Of a stretch of 64,000 bases of DNA, positions 35,815-44,882 are shown in pieces. The notes beneath the pieces were generated by a model. The model was not told the DNA's origin. It worked only from the letters and a program-made list of their open reading frames with translations, and did no database searches. The stretch is from Sideroxydans lithotrophicus (GTDB lineage: Bacteria; Pseudomonadota; Gammaproteobacteria; Burkholderiales; Gallionellaceae): NCBI GenBank assembly GCA_020723185.1, contig DYJI01000001.1, forward strand, positions 414,356 through 478,355. Direction: 5' to 3'. Both the position numbers and the translations under genes were made by a program. Numbering within the stretch: the stretch's first letter is position 1; every line of letters begins with the position of its first letter.

Positions 35815-38118
35815 ATGATCCACGCACAGATCAGAGTGTCAGGCCAAGTCCAAGGGGTGGGTTTCCGTCCCTTTGTGTACAAGCTGGCGCATGAACTCGG
35901 GTTGGCGGGCTGGGTGCGTAACGATAGCGAAGGCGTAGAGATATCTGTTGAAGGAGAGCATCTCCAAGTGATGCGTCTGCTCGAGCGTTTGCAAAGCGAT
36001 CAACCTGCCTTGGCGCGCGTCGAAAACATCACTCACGATTTTGCACAATCGACCTCTGGCATGGCGGGGTTCAACATCACCGCGAGCCAATCCGGCAAGG
36101 TGCAGACAGGTGTCACTCCCGACATGGGAATCTGCGCGGACTGCCTGTCGGAGTTGTTCGATCCGGCTGACCGTCGTTATCGCCATCCCTTCATCAACTG
36201 CATCCACTGCGGTCCTCGCTACACATTGATTGCGCATCTTCCTTATGACCGTGCGCACACCAGCATGGCGAAATTTGTGCAATGTCCTCAATGCCAAGCT
36301 GAATACGATACGCCGACTACACGCCGCTTCCATGCGCAACCGAATGCTTGCCCCGAGTGCGGGCCGCAGTTGTCTTTGTTTGATGCGCAGTGGAATAGGA
36401 TCGACAGTGACGATCCTATCGCTCATGTTGCCGACCATATTCGTGCCGGGAAAGTGATTGCGCTCAAAGGAGTCGGTGGTTTCCATTTAGTTTGCGATGC
36501 GCGCAACGCTGAGGCTGTGGCCAGATTACGCAATGGAAAACAGCGTGAAGAAAAGCCGCTTGCGGTGATGGTGTTGAATCGCTCCTCCGCTACACACTAC
36601 GCGGCATTCACAGCGCACGAAGGCGCGCTGATGGAGATCAGCGAGCGTCCTATCGTGCTGCTGCGTCAAACGGAAACGTGCGAGTCGGAGTTGCAGGGAA
36701 TCGCGCCGGGACTCTCAAGCATCGGCGTGATGTTGCCCTACACACCGCTGCATTATCTGCTGTTCCATGAGTTGCTCGGTCGACCAACAGGCACAGATTG
36801 GTTGCAACAAGAAGCGCCGTTGGCATTGGTGATGACCAGCGCCAATCCAAGTGGTGAACCGCTGGTGAAAGATGAAGCAGAAGCGCGCGAATCGCTCGCG
36901 GAATTGGCGGATGCCTTTCTTACGCATGATCGGGAGATATTGCATCGTTGTGACGATAGCGTCATGAAGTGGCAAAACAACACGCCCACCTTTATCCGCC
37001 GTGCCCGTGGTTATACTCCGCGTCGTATCGTGCTGCCGTTCACAGGCCCCTCGGTGCTGGCGTGTGGAGCCTGGCTGAAGAACACCGTTTGCCTGACCCG
37101 TGGCAATGAGGCTTTTGTGTCGCAACATATCGGTGACCTCGGCCACCCCGCCACGCGCGCCATGTTGGACGAGACCGTGAATTACCTGAGCGACATCCTC
37201 GATGTTCACCCACAGGCAGTGGCGCACGACCTGCATCCCGATTTATATAGCACCCAGTTTGCCCAAGATTACGCGGCACAAAATGATCTGCCTCTGATCG
37301 GCGTACAGCATCACCATGCCCATATCGCTGCAGTCTGTGCCGAGCATCGCGTGCGAGTTCCAGTGTTGGGATTGGCGCTGGATGGAGTGGGTTTGGGTAC
37401 AGATGGTAGTGCATGGGGCGGCGAGTTGTTGCGTGTCGAAGAGGGTCAGTGCGAACGCTTGGGACATCTAGCGCCATTGAGCCTCCCCGGTGGTGACCGT
37501 GCTGCACGTGAACCCTGGCGCATGGCAGCAAGCGTGCTGTTCGATCTACAACGGGGAGATGAGATCACTCATCGATTTACTTCGCAGGCAGGTGCGCAGA
37601 CGATACAGGGTATGTTGGAGCGCAAGCTGAATTGCCCACCGACCAGCAGCATGGGGCGCTACTTCGATGCGGTAGCAGGTTTGCTTGGTGTGAGTGAGAT
37701 GCAGAGGTATGAAGGTCAGGCAGCGATGGAGCTAGAAGCCTTAGCGCAACGGCATGGCCGAGTTGCCGCTGTGCCAGATGGTTACATCCTCAGCCAAGAC
37801 GGCGTGCTGAGCTTCCTTCCACTATTCGCATTGCTGGCTGATAGCGAAGACGCAATGCGTGGCGCGGCGTTGTTCCATGCCACGCTGGTTGCAGGACTGA
37901 GCGCATGGGTGCAACGCGCCACTCAGTTGACGGGCATCCGCACTGTCGCTTTGGCTGGAGGCTGCTTCCTCAATGACATATTGACGTGTGGATTGACCGA
38001 CAGTCTTGCATCGCACGGCATTCGCGTACTGACTGCGCAACAGTTGCCGCCAAACGATGGTGCGATCTCCCTAGGTCAGGCGAGTGTCGCGCTGCAACGA
38101 ATCATAAAAGGAGTTTGA
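35815..38118 (+). CDS. hypF: Carbamoyltransferase HypF
   Basis: The 767-residue enzyme makes the carbamoyl group that becomes the cyanide ligands, loading it on HypE. Domains in order: acylphosphatase (about 1-90, VSGQVQGVGFRPFVYKL), two zinc fingers (CADC/CIHC and CPQC/CPEC, about 105-185), YrdC-like (about 195-380), and a Kae1-like C-terminal domain with the QHHHAHIAAV metal motif near 500. Full length. The hypFCDE genes are nearly contiguous. Confidence 0.96.
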   Translation: MIHAQIRVSGQVQGVGFRPFVYKLAHELGLAGWVRNDSEGVEISVEGEHLQVMRLLERLQSDQPALARVENITHDFAQSTSGMAGFNITASQSGKVQTGVTPDMGICADCLSELFDPADRRYRHPFINCIHCGPRYTLIAHLPYDRAHTSMAKFVQCPQCQAEYDTPTTRRFHAQPNACPECGPQLSLFDAQWNRIDSDDPIAHVADHIRAGKVIALKGVGGFHLVCDARNAEAVARLRNGKQREEKPLAVMVLNRSSATHYAAFTAHEGALMEISERPIVLLRQTETCESELQGIAPGLSSIGVMLPYTPLHYLLFHELLGRPTGTDWLQQEAPLALVMTSANPSGEPLVKDEAEARESLAELADAFLTHDREILHRCDDSVMKWQNNTPTFIRRARGYTPRRIVLPFTGPSVLACGAWLKNTVCLTRGNEAFVSQHIGDLGHPATRAMLDETVNYLSDILDVHPQAVAHDLHPDLYSTQFAQDYAAQNDLPLIGVQHHHAHIAAVCAEHRVRVPVLGLALDGVGLGTDGSAWGGELLRVEEGQCERLGHLAPLSLPGGDRAAREPWRMAASVLFDLQRGDEITHRFTSQAGAQTIQGMLERKLNCPPTSSMGRYFDAVAGLLGVSEMQRYEGQAAMELEALAQRHGRVAAVPDGYILSQDGVLSFLPLFALLADSEDAMRGAALFHATLVAGLSAWVQRATQLTGIRTVALAGGCFLNDILTCGLTDSLASHGIRVLTAQQLPPNDGAISLGQASVALQRIIKGV

Positions 38119-38119
38119 T

Positions 38120-38374
38120 ATGTGTCTAGCCATTCCCGCTCGCATCGAAGAGCTGACGACTCCCGGCAACGCCATCGTCAATCTTGGCGGTGTGCGCAAA
38201 GAAATCTCACTGGCGCTGGTGGATGATGCCGCTATTGGAGAATACGTCATCGTGCATGTCGGCTACGCATTACAGAAGGTGGACGAGCAAGAAGCCATAC
38301 GCACGCTGGAGATGTTCGCCGAGATGGGGCAGTTGGATGAACTGCATGCAGAATTGAATGGGACAGTATCATGA
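38120..38374 (+). CDS. hypC: Hydrogenase maturation chaperone HypC
   Basis: The 84-residue protein begins MCLAIPARI with essential Cys2. With HypD it carries the Fe(CN)2CO group to the large subunit. It starts 1 bp after hypF and overlaps hypD by 4 bp. It is shorter than the paralogue at 30935, so the two are probably specialised. Confidence 0.95.
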   Translation: MCLAIPARIEELTTPGNAIVNLGGVRKEISLALVDDAAIGEYVIVHVGYALQKVDEQEAIRTLEMFAEMGQLDELHAELNGTVS

Positions 38375-39510
38375 AATACATCGACGAATTCCGCGATGGC
38401 GAACTGGCCAAGAACATCGTCGCCAACATTCGGCGTGAAGCGGCCACCGACAAGAACTATAGCTTCATGGAATTTTGCGGCGGCCATACTCACGCCATCT
38501 CCCGTTACGGTATCGCCGATCTGCTTCCCGCCAATGTGCGCATGATTCACGGCCCAGGTTGCCCGGTGTGTGTGCTGCCCATCGGTCGCGTCGATCAGGC
38601 AATACGCCTCGCACTGGAGTTGAATGTCATCGTTTGCACCTATGCCGACACGATGCGTGTGCCCGCTTCCGACAATCTTTCACTGATGCGCGCCAAGGCA
38701 CGCGGCGGCGATGTGCGCATGATCTATTCGCCGCAAGACGCATTGAAGATCGCGCGCGACAATCCTCTGCGCGAAGTGGTGTTCTTCGCCATTGGCTTCG
38801 AGACCACTACGCCGCCCACCGCATTGATCATCAAGCAAGCCAAGGACGAGGGCGTCACCAATTTCAGCGTGCTGTGTAATCACGTGCTAACACCCGCAGC
38901 GATCACGCACATTCTGCAATCGCCTGAAGTGCGTCAGTACGGCACCGTGCCGCTTGATGGATTCATTGGTCCGGCACATGTGAGTGTGGTGATTGGCAGT
39001 CAGCCGTACGAGCATTTTTCGAGCGAGTATCGCAAGCCGGTAGTGATTGCTGGATTCGAGCCCTTGGATGTATTGCAGGCAATTCTCATGCTGATTCGCC
39101 AGATCAATGATGGACGTGCAGAAGTGGAAAATGAATTCACCCGCGCCGTCACGCGCGAGGGCAATCTAAAGGCACAAGCCATGGTGTCGGAAGTGTTGGA
39201 ATTGCGGCGCAGCTTCGAGTGGCGCGGTCTGGGTGAAGTGCCCTATTCAGCGTTAAAGATTCGCTCTGCTTACGCCCTTTATGATGCCGAAACGCGCTAC
39301 GGTATCGGCTACAAGCCGGTGGCCGACAACAAGGCCTGCGAATGTGGGGCAATCTTGCGCGGTGTGAAGAAACCGCAGGACTGTAAAGTGTTCGGCACGG
39401 TGTGCACGCCGGAGAATCCCTTGGGGTCGTGCATGGTGTCGTCGGAAGGTGCGTGTGCTGCACACTACAGTTATGGACGATTCAAGGACATCGAGGTGGT
39501 CTCGGTATGA
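38371..39510 (+). CDS. hypD: Hydrogenase maturation iron-sulfur protein HypD
   Basis: The 379-residue protein has FCGGHTHAISRYG near 32-44, GPGCPVCVLP near 58-67, GFETTTPPTA near 145, and a C-terminal cluster-binding cysteine set (ACECGAILRGVKKPQDCKVFG and CTPENPLGSCMVSSEGACAA). It assembles the Fe(CN)2CO centre with HypC, using cyanide from HypE. The stop codon overlaps the hypE start. Confidence 0.96.
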   Translation: MKYIDEFRDGELAKNIVANIRREAATDKNYSFMEFCGGHTHAISRYGIADLLPANVRMIHGPGCPVCVLPIGRVDQAIRLALELNVIVCTYADTMRVPASDNLSLMRAKARGGDVRMIYSPQDALKIARDNPLREVVFFAIGFETTTPPTALIIKQAKDEGVTNFSVLCNHVLTPAAITHILQSPEVRQYGTVPLDGFIGPAHVSVVIGSQPYEHFSSEYRKPVVIAGFEPLDVLQAILMLIRQINDGRAEVENEFTRAVTREGNLKAQAMVSEVLELRRSFEWRGLGEVPYSALKIRSAYALYDAETRYGIGYKPVADNKACECGAILRGVKKPQDCKVFGTVCTPENPLGSCMVSSEGACAAHYSYGRFKDIEVVSV

Positions 39511-40559
39511 ATGGAGAAGTGAAAAAAGGTTACGTGCGCGGTCTGGACATCAAGAATGGCCGTGTGGATATGAGTCACGGTTCCGGTGGACGGGCGATGG
39601 CGCAGTTGATCGAAGAGTTGTTTGCGAGCGCCTTCGATAATGAGTATTTGCGCCAAGGTAATGACGGCGCATTGTTGCCGGCGGCAGGTGGACGTCTGGT
39701 GATGGCGACCGATGCGCATGTGGTGTCGCCCCTGTTCTTTCCTGGTGGCGATATCGGCTGTTTGTCGGTACACGGCACGATCAACGATGTGGCAGTGATG
39801 GGAGCGAAGCCGCTTTACCTCGCCGCATCCTTCATTCTGGAAGAAGGATTTCCGTTGGTCGATCTACAGCGCATCGTACAGTCGATGGCGGCGGCAGCGC
39901 GCGATGCAGGCGTGCCGGTGGTGACAGGCGACACAAAAGTCGTCGAGCAGGGCAAAGCCGACGGCGTGTTCATCACCACCACCGGTGTGGGCGTGGTGAT
40001 GGATGGCGTGGATTTGACCGGTGCCAATGTGCGTCCCGGCGATGTCATTCTGATTTCCGGCAGCATGGGTGATCACGGCATGGCGATCATGAGCCGCCGC
40101 GAGAATCTGGACTTTGATGTGCCCATCGAATCGGATACTGCTGCCTTGCACCATCTGATCGCGGCCATGCTGGAATCGGGTGCGGACATCCGCTGCCTGC
40201 GTGATCCAACGCGCGGCGGACTGGCCACGACCTTGAACGAGATCGCCAAACAATCCAGGGTCGGATTGACCATCAACGAGGAGGCCATCCCAGTGAAGCC
40301 GGTGGTGGCTGCCGCGTGTGAATTCCTCGGCCTCGATCCTTTGTATGTCGCCAACGAAGGCAAGCTCATCGCTATATGCGCCGCATCCGATGCCGAGCGT
40401 CTGCTGGCCGTCATGCGCGCACATCCGCTGGCGGGGGATGCGGCCATCATCGGTGCGGCGCATGTCGACCCTCATCATTTCGTGCAGATGAAGACTTCTT
40501 TTGGCGGTCGCCGCAATGTGGACTGGCTGGCTGGCGAACAACTGCCCCGAATCTGCTGA
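39507..40559 (+). CDS. hypE: Hydrogenase maturation protein HypE
   Basis: The 350-residue PurM/SelD-like protein ends in PRIC; the terminal Cys is carbamoylated by HypF and dehydrated to thiocyanate. The ATP-binding segment (SHGSGGRAMAQLIEELF) is near the N-terminus and the conserved DPTRGGLATTLNEIA is near 231. I chose the ATG overlapping the hypD stop; an in-frame upstream start at 39402 would lie inside hypD. Confidence 0.96.
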   Translation: MNGEVKKGYVRGLDIKNGRVDMSHGSGGRAMAQLIEELFASAFDNEYLRQGNDGALLPAAGGRLVMATDAHVVSPLFFPGGDIGCLSVHGTINDVAVMGAKPLYLAASFILEEGFPLVDLQRIVQSMAAAARDAGVPVVTGDTKVVEQGKADGVFITTTGVGVVMDGVDLTGANVRPGDVILISGSMGDHGMAIMSRRENLDFDVPIESDTAALHHLIAAMLESGADIRCLRDPTRGGLATTLNEIAKQSRVGLTINEEAIPVKPVVAAACEFLGLDPLYVANEGKLIAICAASDAERLLAVMRAHPLAGDAAIIGAAHVDPHHFVQMKTSFGGRRNVDWLAGEQLPRIC

Positions 40560-42262
40560 TGCGCATCCTGCTCCTGACCCACTCATTCAACAGTCTCTCC
40601 CAGCGTCTGTGGCTGGAATTGAAGGCGTGCGGTCATGCTGTCAGCGTAGAACTCGACATCGCCGATTCGGTCGCGGAAGAAGCGGTTGCGTTGTGGCAGC
40701 CGGATGTGATCGTTGCGCCGTTTCTGAAGCGCGCCATCCCCGAGTCGATCTGGTCGCGTCTTGTATGCCTGATCGTGCATCCCGGCATCGTGGGGGATCG
40801 CGGTCCGTCTTCACTCGACTGGGCGATACAGGAGGGCGTAAGTGAGTGGGGTGTGACGGTGTTACAGGCCAATGCAGTGATGGATGGCGGTGACATTTGG
40901 GCTACGCATACTTTCCCGCTACGAACGGCAAAAAAATCCAGCATCTATCGCAGCGAAGTGGCCGATGCTGCGGTACGCGCTGTGTTGGAAGCACTGGCGC
41001 ATTATCCTGATTATCTGCACGGTGACTGGAAGCCCACTCCGCCGAACGATTTCAAAACAGCTGTGCGCGGCAGCGAACGCCCCTCCATCCAACAGGCACA
41101 GCGCGCCATCGATTGGCAGTATGACGATACGGCCACCGTGCTGCGCAAACTCAACGCGGCCGATGGTTGCCCGGGCCTGAAGGACAGGTTGTTTGGTCAG
41201 CCCTGCCATCTGTTCGATGCCCACGCTGCGATGGAATATCGCGGTGCGGCGGGTGAGGTAATCGCTCGTAGTGGCGATGCCGTGCTACGCGCCACCACCG
41301 ACGGTGCGGTCTGGATCGGCCATGTGCGCCGCCTCGAGCACGATTCCGGATTCAAACTGCCTGCGGTCGTCGCCTTTGCTGCTGAAGCTGCAGCCTTGAC
41401 GGAATTGTCGTTTGCCGCAGACGAGATACGCTACGAAGAACACGGCAGTGTTGGTTTCCTACACTTTGATTTCTACAACGGTGCGATGTCCACGGAGCAA
41501 TGCCAGCGGCTGCGGCAGGCCTATCGGGATGCATGCAAGCGGTCGACGCGAGTGCTGGTGTTGATGGGGGGCGTAGATTTCTGGTCTAACGGTATCCACC
41601 TCAATCGCATCGAAGCAGCAGCGAGTCCCGCTGACGAATCCATGCGCAACATTGAGGCGATGGACGATCTGGCGCTGGAGATTTTGCGCACGACCGATAA
41701 GCTGACTGTGGCAGTGATGCAGGGCAATGCGGGTGCGGGGGGTTGCTTTTTGGCACTGGCAGCCGATCAGGTGTGGGCGCGGCGGGCGGTGGTGCTCAAT
41801 CCGCACTACAAGAACATGGGCAATCTGTATGGTTCCGAATACTGGACTTACCTGTTGCCCGCCCGTGTCGGTAAGGAGCGGGCGCAGGCGATCATGCAGA
41901 ATAGGCTACCGATCTCGGCGGTTGATGCGGCCCGAGAAGGGCTGATCGACGCCTGTTTCTACGATGCACGGGACGCTTTTCTCACACGGGTAAGACGCAT
42001 GGCGCTTGAGTTGTCGATCTCGCCAAACTACACGCAGCAGCTTGCCGACAAATGCGCACGCCGTGCCTGCGACGAGGCGAAGAAACCGCTGGCTGAGTAT
42101 CGGGCAGCAGAACTTAATGAGATGCGACGCAACTTTTATGGCTTTGATCCTAGTTATCATTACGCACGCCATCATTTCGTGTACAAGATTTCGCATGCTT
42201 TCACGCCACGCCATCTGGCAGTGCATCGTGAATTGCCCTTGTCCGTTAAAGAGTTCGCCTGA
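40559..42262 (+). CDS. hypX: HypX/HoxX, CO-ligand synthesis protein
   Basis: The 567-residue two-domain protein has an N-terminal formyltransferase-like half (HPGIVGDRGPSSLDWAI near 75-90) and a C-terminal enoyl-CoA hydratase/isomerase-like half (GGVDFWSNGIHLNRIE near 335, AGAGGCFLALAADQVWAR near 390). In knallgas bacteria HypX makes the CO ligand of the active site from formyl-tetrahydrofolate under aerobic conditions. Its presence agrees with an oxygen-tolerant enzyme made in air. Start overlaps the hypE stop (TGATG). Confidence 0.93.
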   Translation: MRILLLTHSFNSLSQRLWLELKACGHAVSVELDIADSVAEEAVALWQPDVIVAPFLKRAIPESIWSRLVCLIVHPGIVGDRGPSSLDWAIQEGVSEWGVTVLQANAVMDGGDIWATHTFPLRTAKKSSIYRSEVADAAVRAVLEALAHYPDYLHGDWKPTPPNDFKTAVRGSERPSIQQAQRAIDWQYDDTATVLRKLNAADGCPGLKDRLFGQPCHLFDAHAAMEYRGAAGEVIARSGDAVLRATTDGAVWIGHVRRLEHDSGFKLPAVVAFAAEAAALTELSFAADEIRYEEHGSVGFLHFDFYNGAMSTEQCQRLRQAYRDACKRSTRVLVLMGGVDFWSNGIHLNRIEAAASPADESMRNIEAMDDLALEILRTTDKLTVAVMQGNAGAGGCFLALAADQVWARRAVVLNPHYKNMGNLYGSEYWTYLLPARVGKERAQAIMQNRLPISAVDAAREGLIDACFYDARDAFLTRVRRMALELSISPNYTQQLADKCARRACDEAKKPLAEYRAAELNEMRRNFYGFDPSYHYARHHFVYKISHAFTPRHLAVHRELPLSVKEFA

Positions 42263-42309
42263 TGGGACAACGACTACTACGTCAGGTTTTATAAGGAGGC
42301 CACTGATAT

Positions 42310-43758
42310 ATGGCGACACTACCTACACTACTGGTCATCGATGATGAAGTGCGTTCGCAGGAAGCGATACGCCGTACGCTGGATGAAGAATTCAATGTGC
42401 TGACGGTATCAAGCGCAGAAGAAGGACGTGCGGTGATGGAGCGTGAGCGCGTCAATGTAGTGCTATGTGACCATCGCATGCCAGGTGTGACGGGCATAGA
42501 CTTTCTCAAGGAGGTGCGCGAAAGTTGGCCAGACACCGTGCGTATGATCATCTCTGGCTATGCCGATGTGGAGGACATCATCGCGGGCATCAATGACGCG
42601 GGTATCTATCAATACATCCTCAAACCCTGGCATCCGGATTCGCTGCTGCTCAATGTACGCGGTGCCGCGCAGTTATACGATATGCAGCAGCAGAGCAGCA
42701 ATATGGATCTCGAGTTGCGAACAGCGCAGCCTGTCCTGCAGCGGCGCGTGGCGGCCAAGCATGAGAAATTGCGCAGTCATTATGAGTTCGCACGTATCGT
42801 GCGTTCGGCGGCGAGCCCTTTGAATCAAGTGATTGATCTGGCAGCACGAGTCGCGGACTGTGACATCGCGGTGCATATTTCTGGCGAATCCGGATCGGGG
42901 AAAGAGTTGATGGGGCGTGCCATCCATTACTCCAGTCCGCGTGCAACGAAAGCTTTTGTCATCGAGAACTGTGGGGCGATGTCGGATCAGTTGTTGGAAT
43001 CCGAACTATTCGGTCACAAGCGCGGCAGTTTTACGGGGGCATATGAAGACCGCATCGGGCTGTTCGAGCAAGCGGATGGCGGGACCATCTTCCTAGACGA
43101 GGTGGGGGATACTTCACCTTCGTTCCAAGTTAAATTATTACGTGTGTTACAGGAAGGTGAGATTCGCCCTGTCGGTTGTTCGCGTTCGCGCAAGGTTGAT
43201 GTGCGAGTGCTGTCAGCCACCAATCGCGATTTGGAAGAAGAGGTGCGTAAAGGACGTTTCCGTGAAGACTTGTTTTATCGTTTGACGCAGTTCGTGTTGC
43301 CCATGCCGCCGCTACGCGAGCGCAAGATGGACAATGCGCTCATTGCGTTTGCTTTGTTAAGTGATGCTGCACCAGCCATGGGCAAGGAGATATTGGGATT
43401 CACCCCCGAGGCCTTAGAATGTCTGAGCAACTATCAATGGCCAGGCAATGTGCGCGAGATGCAGAACGAGATTCTGCGTGCGATTTTGCTGTGCGATGGT
43501 GACTACATCGGAGCACATCTGTTCTCGCCTAAAGTGCTACGCGCTGCGCCAGAAGAGCAACAGCAAGATATGGGCATCCTCGCTGGGCTGGATGGAAGCC
43601 TCAAAGACAGGATGGAAGCACTGGAAGCGCGTGTGTTGAATGAATGCCTGATTCGCCATCGTTGGAATAAGACGAGAGCAGCGACCGAGTTGGGTTTGTC
43701 GCGTGTTGGGTTGCGGAGTAAATTGGCACGCTATGGCATGGAGAAGAAAAGTGAATGA
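42310..43758 (+). CDS. hoxA: NtrC-family H2-responsive activator HoxA/HupR
   Basis: The 482-residue regulator has a receiver domain (D11-D12, D54 in LCDHRMPG), an AAA+ domain with GESGSGKE near 196, the sigma-54 contact loop as GSFTGA (Ser for the usual Ala) near 238, and IFLDEVGDTSP, plus a Fis-type helix-turn-helix at the end (NKTRAATELGLSRVGLRSKLARYG). HoxA/HupR proteins activate hydrogenase genes in their unphosphorylated form. A GGAGG site precedes the ATG. The four sigma-54-like promoters in the island are its expected targets. Confidence 0.94.
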   Translation: MATLPTLLVIDDEVRSQEAIRRTLDEEFNVLTVSSAEEGRAVMERERVNVVLCDHRMPGVTGIDFLKEVRESWPDTVRMIISGYADVEDIIAGINDAGIYQYILKPWHPDSLLLNVRGAAQLYDMQQQSSNMDLELRTAQPVLQRRVAAKHEKLRSHYEFARIVRSAASPLNQVIDLAARVADCDIAVHISGESGSGKELMGRAIHYSSPRATKAFVIENCGAMSDQLLESELFGHKRGSFTGAYEDRIGLFEQADGGTIFLDEVGDTSPSFQVKLLRVLQEGEIRPVGCSRSRKVDVRVLSATNRDLEEEVRKGRFREDLFYRLTQFVLPMPPLRERKMDNALIAFALLSDAAPAMGKEILGFTPEALECLSNYQWPGNVREMQNEILRAILLCDGDYIGAHLFSPKVLRAAPEEQQQDMGILAGLDGSLKDRMEALEARVLNECLIRHRWNKTRAATELGLSRVGLRSKLARYGMEKKSE

Positions 43759-44773
43759 ACTGGCAGTCCGCAAAGAATCACTCAATCTGCTGTGGCTGCA
43801 GTCGGGTGGTTGTGGAGGTTGCACGCTGTCCCTGTTAAATGCCGATTGCCGTAATCTTTTCGACACCCTCAAAGCGATAGGCATCAATCTGTTGTGGCAT
43901 CCCTCCTTGTCAGAGCAGAGCGCAAACGAAGCGCGTGAAATCTTCGAAGCCTGTGCAAGTGGTGCGACCCGATTGGACATATTGTGTCTTGAAGGGGCGG
44001 TGCTAAAAGGCCCGAATGGGAGCGGCGGCTTTCATCGCATGACTCACGGCGAATCAATGATGAACCTGGTCGAGCGCTTGGCAAAAGTAGCGGGACATAC
44101 CGTAGCCGTGGGCAGTTGCGCGGCATTTGGTGGCATCACGGCGGGCGGCGGGAATCACACGGAAGCGTGTGGCTTGCAATATGAAGACGACACCCAAGGT
44201 GGGTTGTTGGGCGAAGATTACCGTGCTCAAGCTGGATTGCCGGTGGTCAATATCGCTGGGTGTCCTACCCATCCCAACTGGGTCATCGAAACGCTTTCGG
44301 CTTTGGCATCTGGGGATATGCGGGACAAAGATTTGGATGTGTTCCATCGACCTCGGCTCTATGCAGACCATCTGGTGCATCATGGTTGTACGCGAAATGA
44401 ATATTACGAATTCAAAGCAAGTGCGCTTAAACCCTCTGACTTAGGGTGTCTGATGGAACACATGGGATGTAAAGGTACGCAAGTCCATGCTGATTGCAAC
44501 ATCCGCCTGTGGAACGGTGAGGGTTCGTGTACGCGTGGCGGGTATGCCTGCATCGCTTGCACCGAACCCGGTTTTGAGGAGCCGGGCCATGCATTTGGAA
44601 TAACTCCCAAGATCGCAGGCATCCCCATAGGCTTACCGACGGATATGCCCAAGGCGTGGTTCGTAGCGTTGGCCTCCTTATCTAAATCAGCAACGCCAAA
44701 ACGCGTCAAAGAGAATGCCGTGTCCGACCATCAAGTGATCACGCCTGCCACCAAAAGGTTGCGTCCAAAATGA
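43751..44773 (+). CDS. hupU: Regulatory (H2-sensing) hydrogenase small subunit HupU/HoxB
   Basis: About 340 residues from a GTG at 43751, which overlaps the hoxA stop. It has the proximal cluster motif SGGCGGCTLSLL and GSCAAFGG. It lacks both a Tat signal and the two extra cysteines seen in HupS, as expected for a cytoplasmic H2 sensor. Further cysteine motifs near the C-terminus (CNIRLWNGEGSC, CIACTEPGF) hold the medial and distal clusters. It pairs with HupV and signals to HupT. Confidence 0.93.
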   Translation: MNELAVRKESLNLLWLQSGGCGGCTLSLLNADCRNLFDTLKAIGINLLWHPSLSEQSANEAREIFEACASGATRLDILCLEGAVLKGPNGSGGFHRMTHGESMMNLVERLAKVAGHTVAVGSCAAFGGITAGGGNHTEACGLQYEDDTQGGLLGEDYRAQAGLPVVNIAGCPTHPNWVIETLSALASGDMRDKDLDVFHRPRLYADHLVHHGCTRNEYYEFKASALKPSDLGCLMEHMGCKGTQVHADCNIRLWNGEGSCTRGGYACIACTEPGFEEPGHAFGITPKIAGIPIGLPTDMPKAWFVALASLSKSATPKRVKENAVSDHQVITPATKRLRPK

Positions 44774-44793
44774 AAAAAGTCTCAAAAACAATT

Positions 44794-44871
44794 CACCACA
44801 GAGATACAGATACACAGAGGGAAAATGGAGCACGCTTTTGCATTGCTCTGTGTATCTGTGTCTCTGTGGTG
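44794..44871. repeat. 26-bp inverted repeat between hupU and hupV
   Basis: Arms at 44794-44819 and 44846-44871 are complementary over 26 bp with one mismatch; each is built from a CACAGAGA-like unit (CACCACAGAG, ATACACAGAG). The 26-bp loop holds GGAGCACGC. Similar CACCACAGAGACACAGAG palindromes are widespread intergenic repeats in many bacteria. It sits directly before the hupV ribosome binding site and may modulate the HupU:HupV ratio. Confidence 0.85.
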
Positions 44872-44882
44872 GAGGGGGGGGC

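Noticed and set aside
44826..44845. Possible sigma-54 promoter in the loop of the hupU-hupV palindrome (TGGAGC...TTTTGC)
   Set aside because: The distance between GG and GC is one base too long and the TGGCA core is missing.
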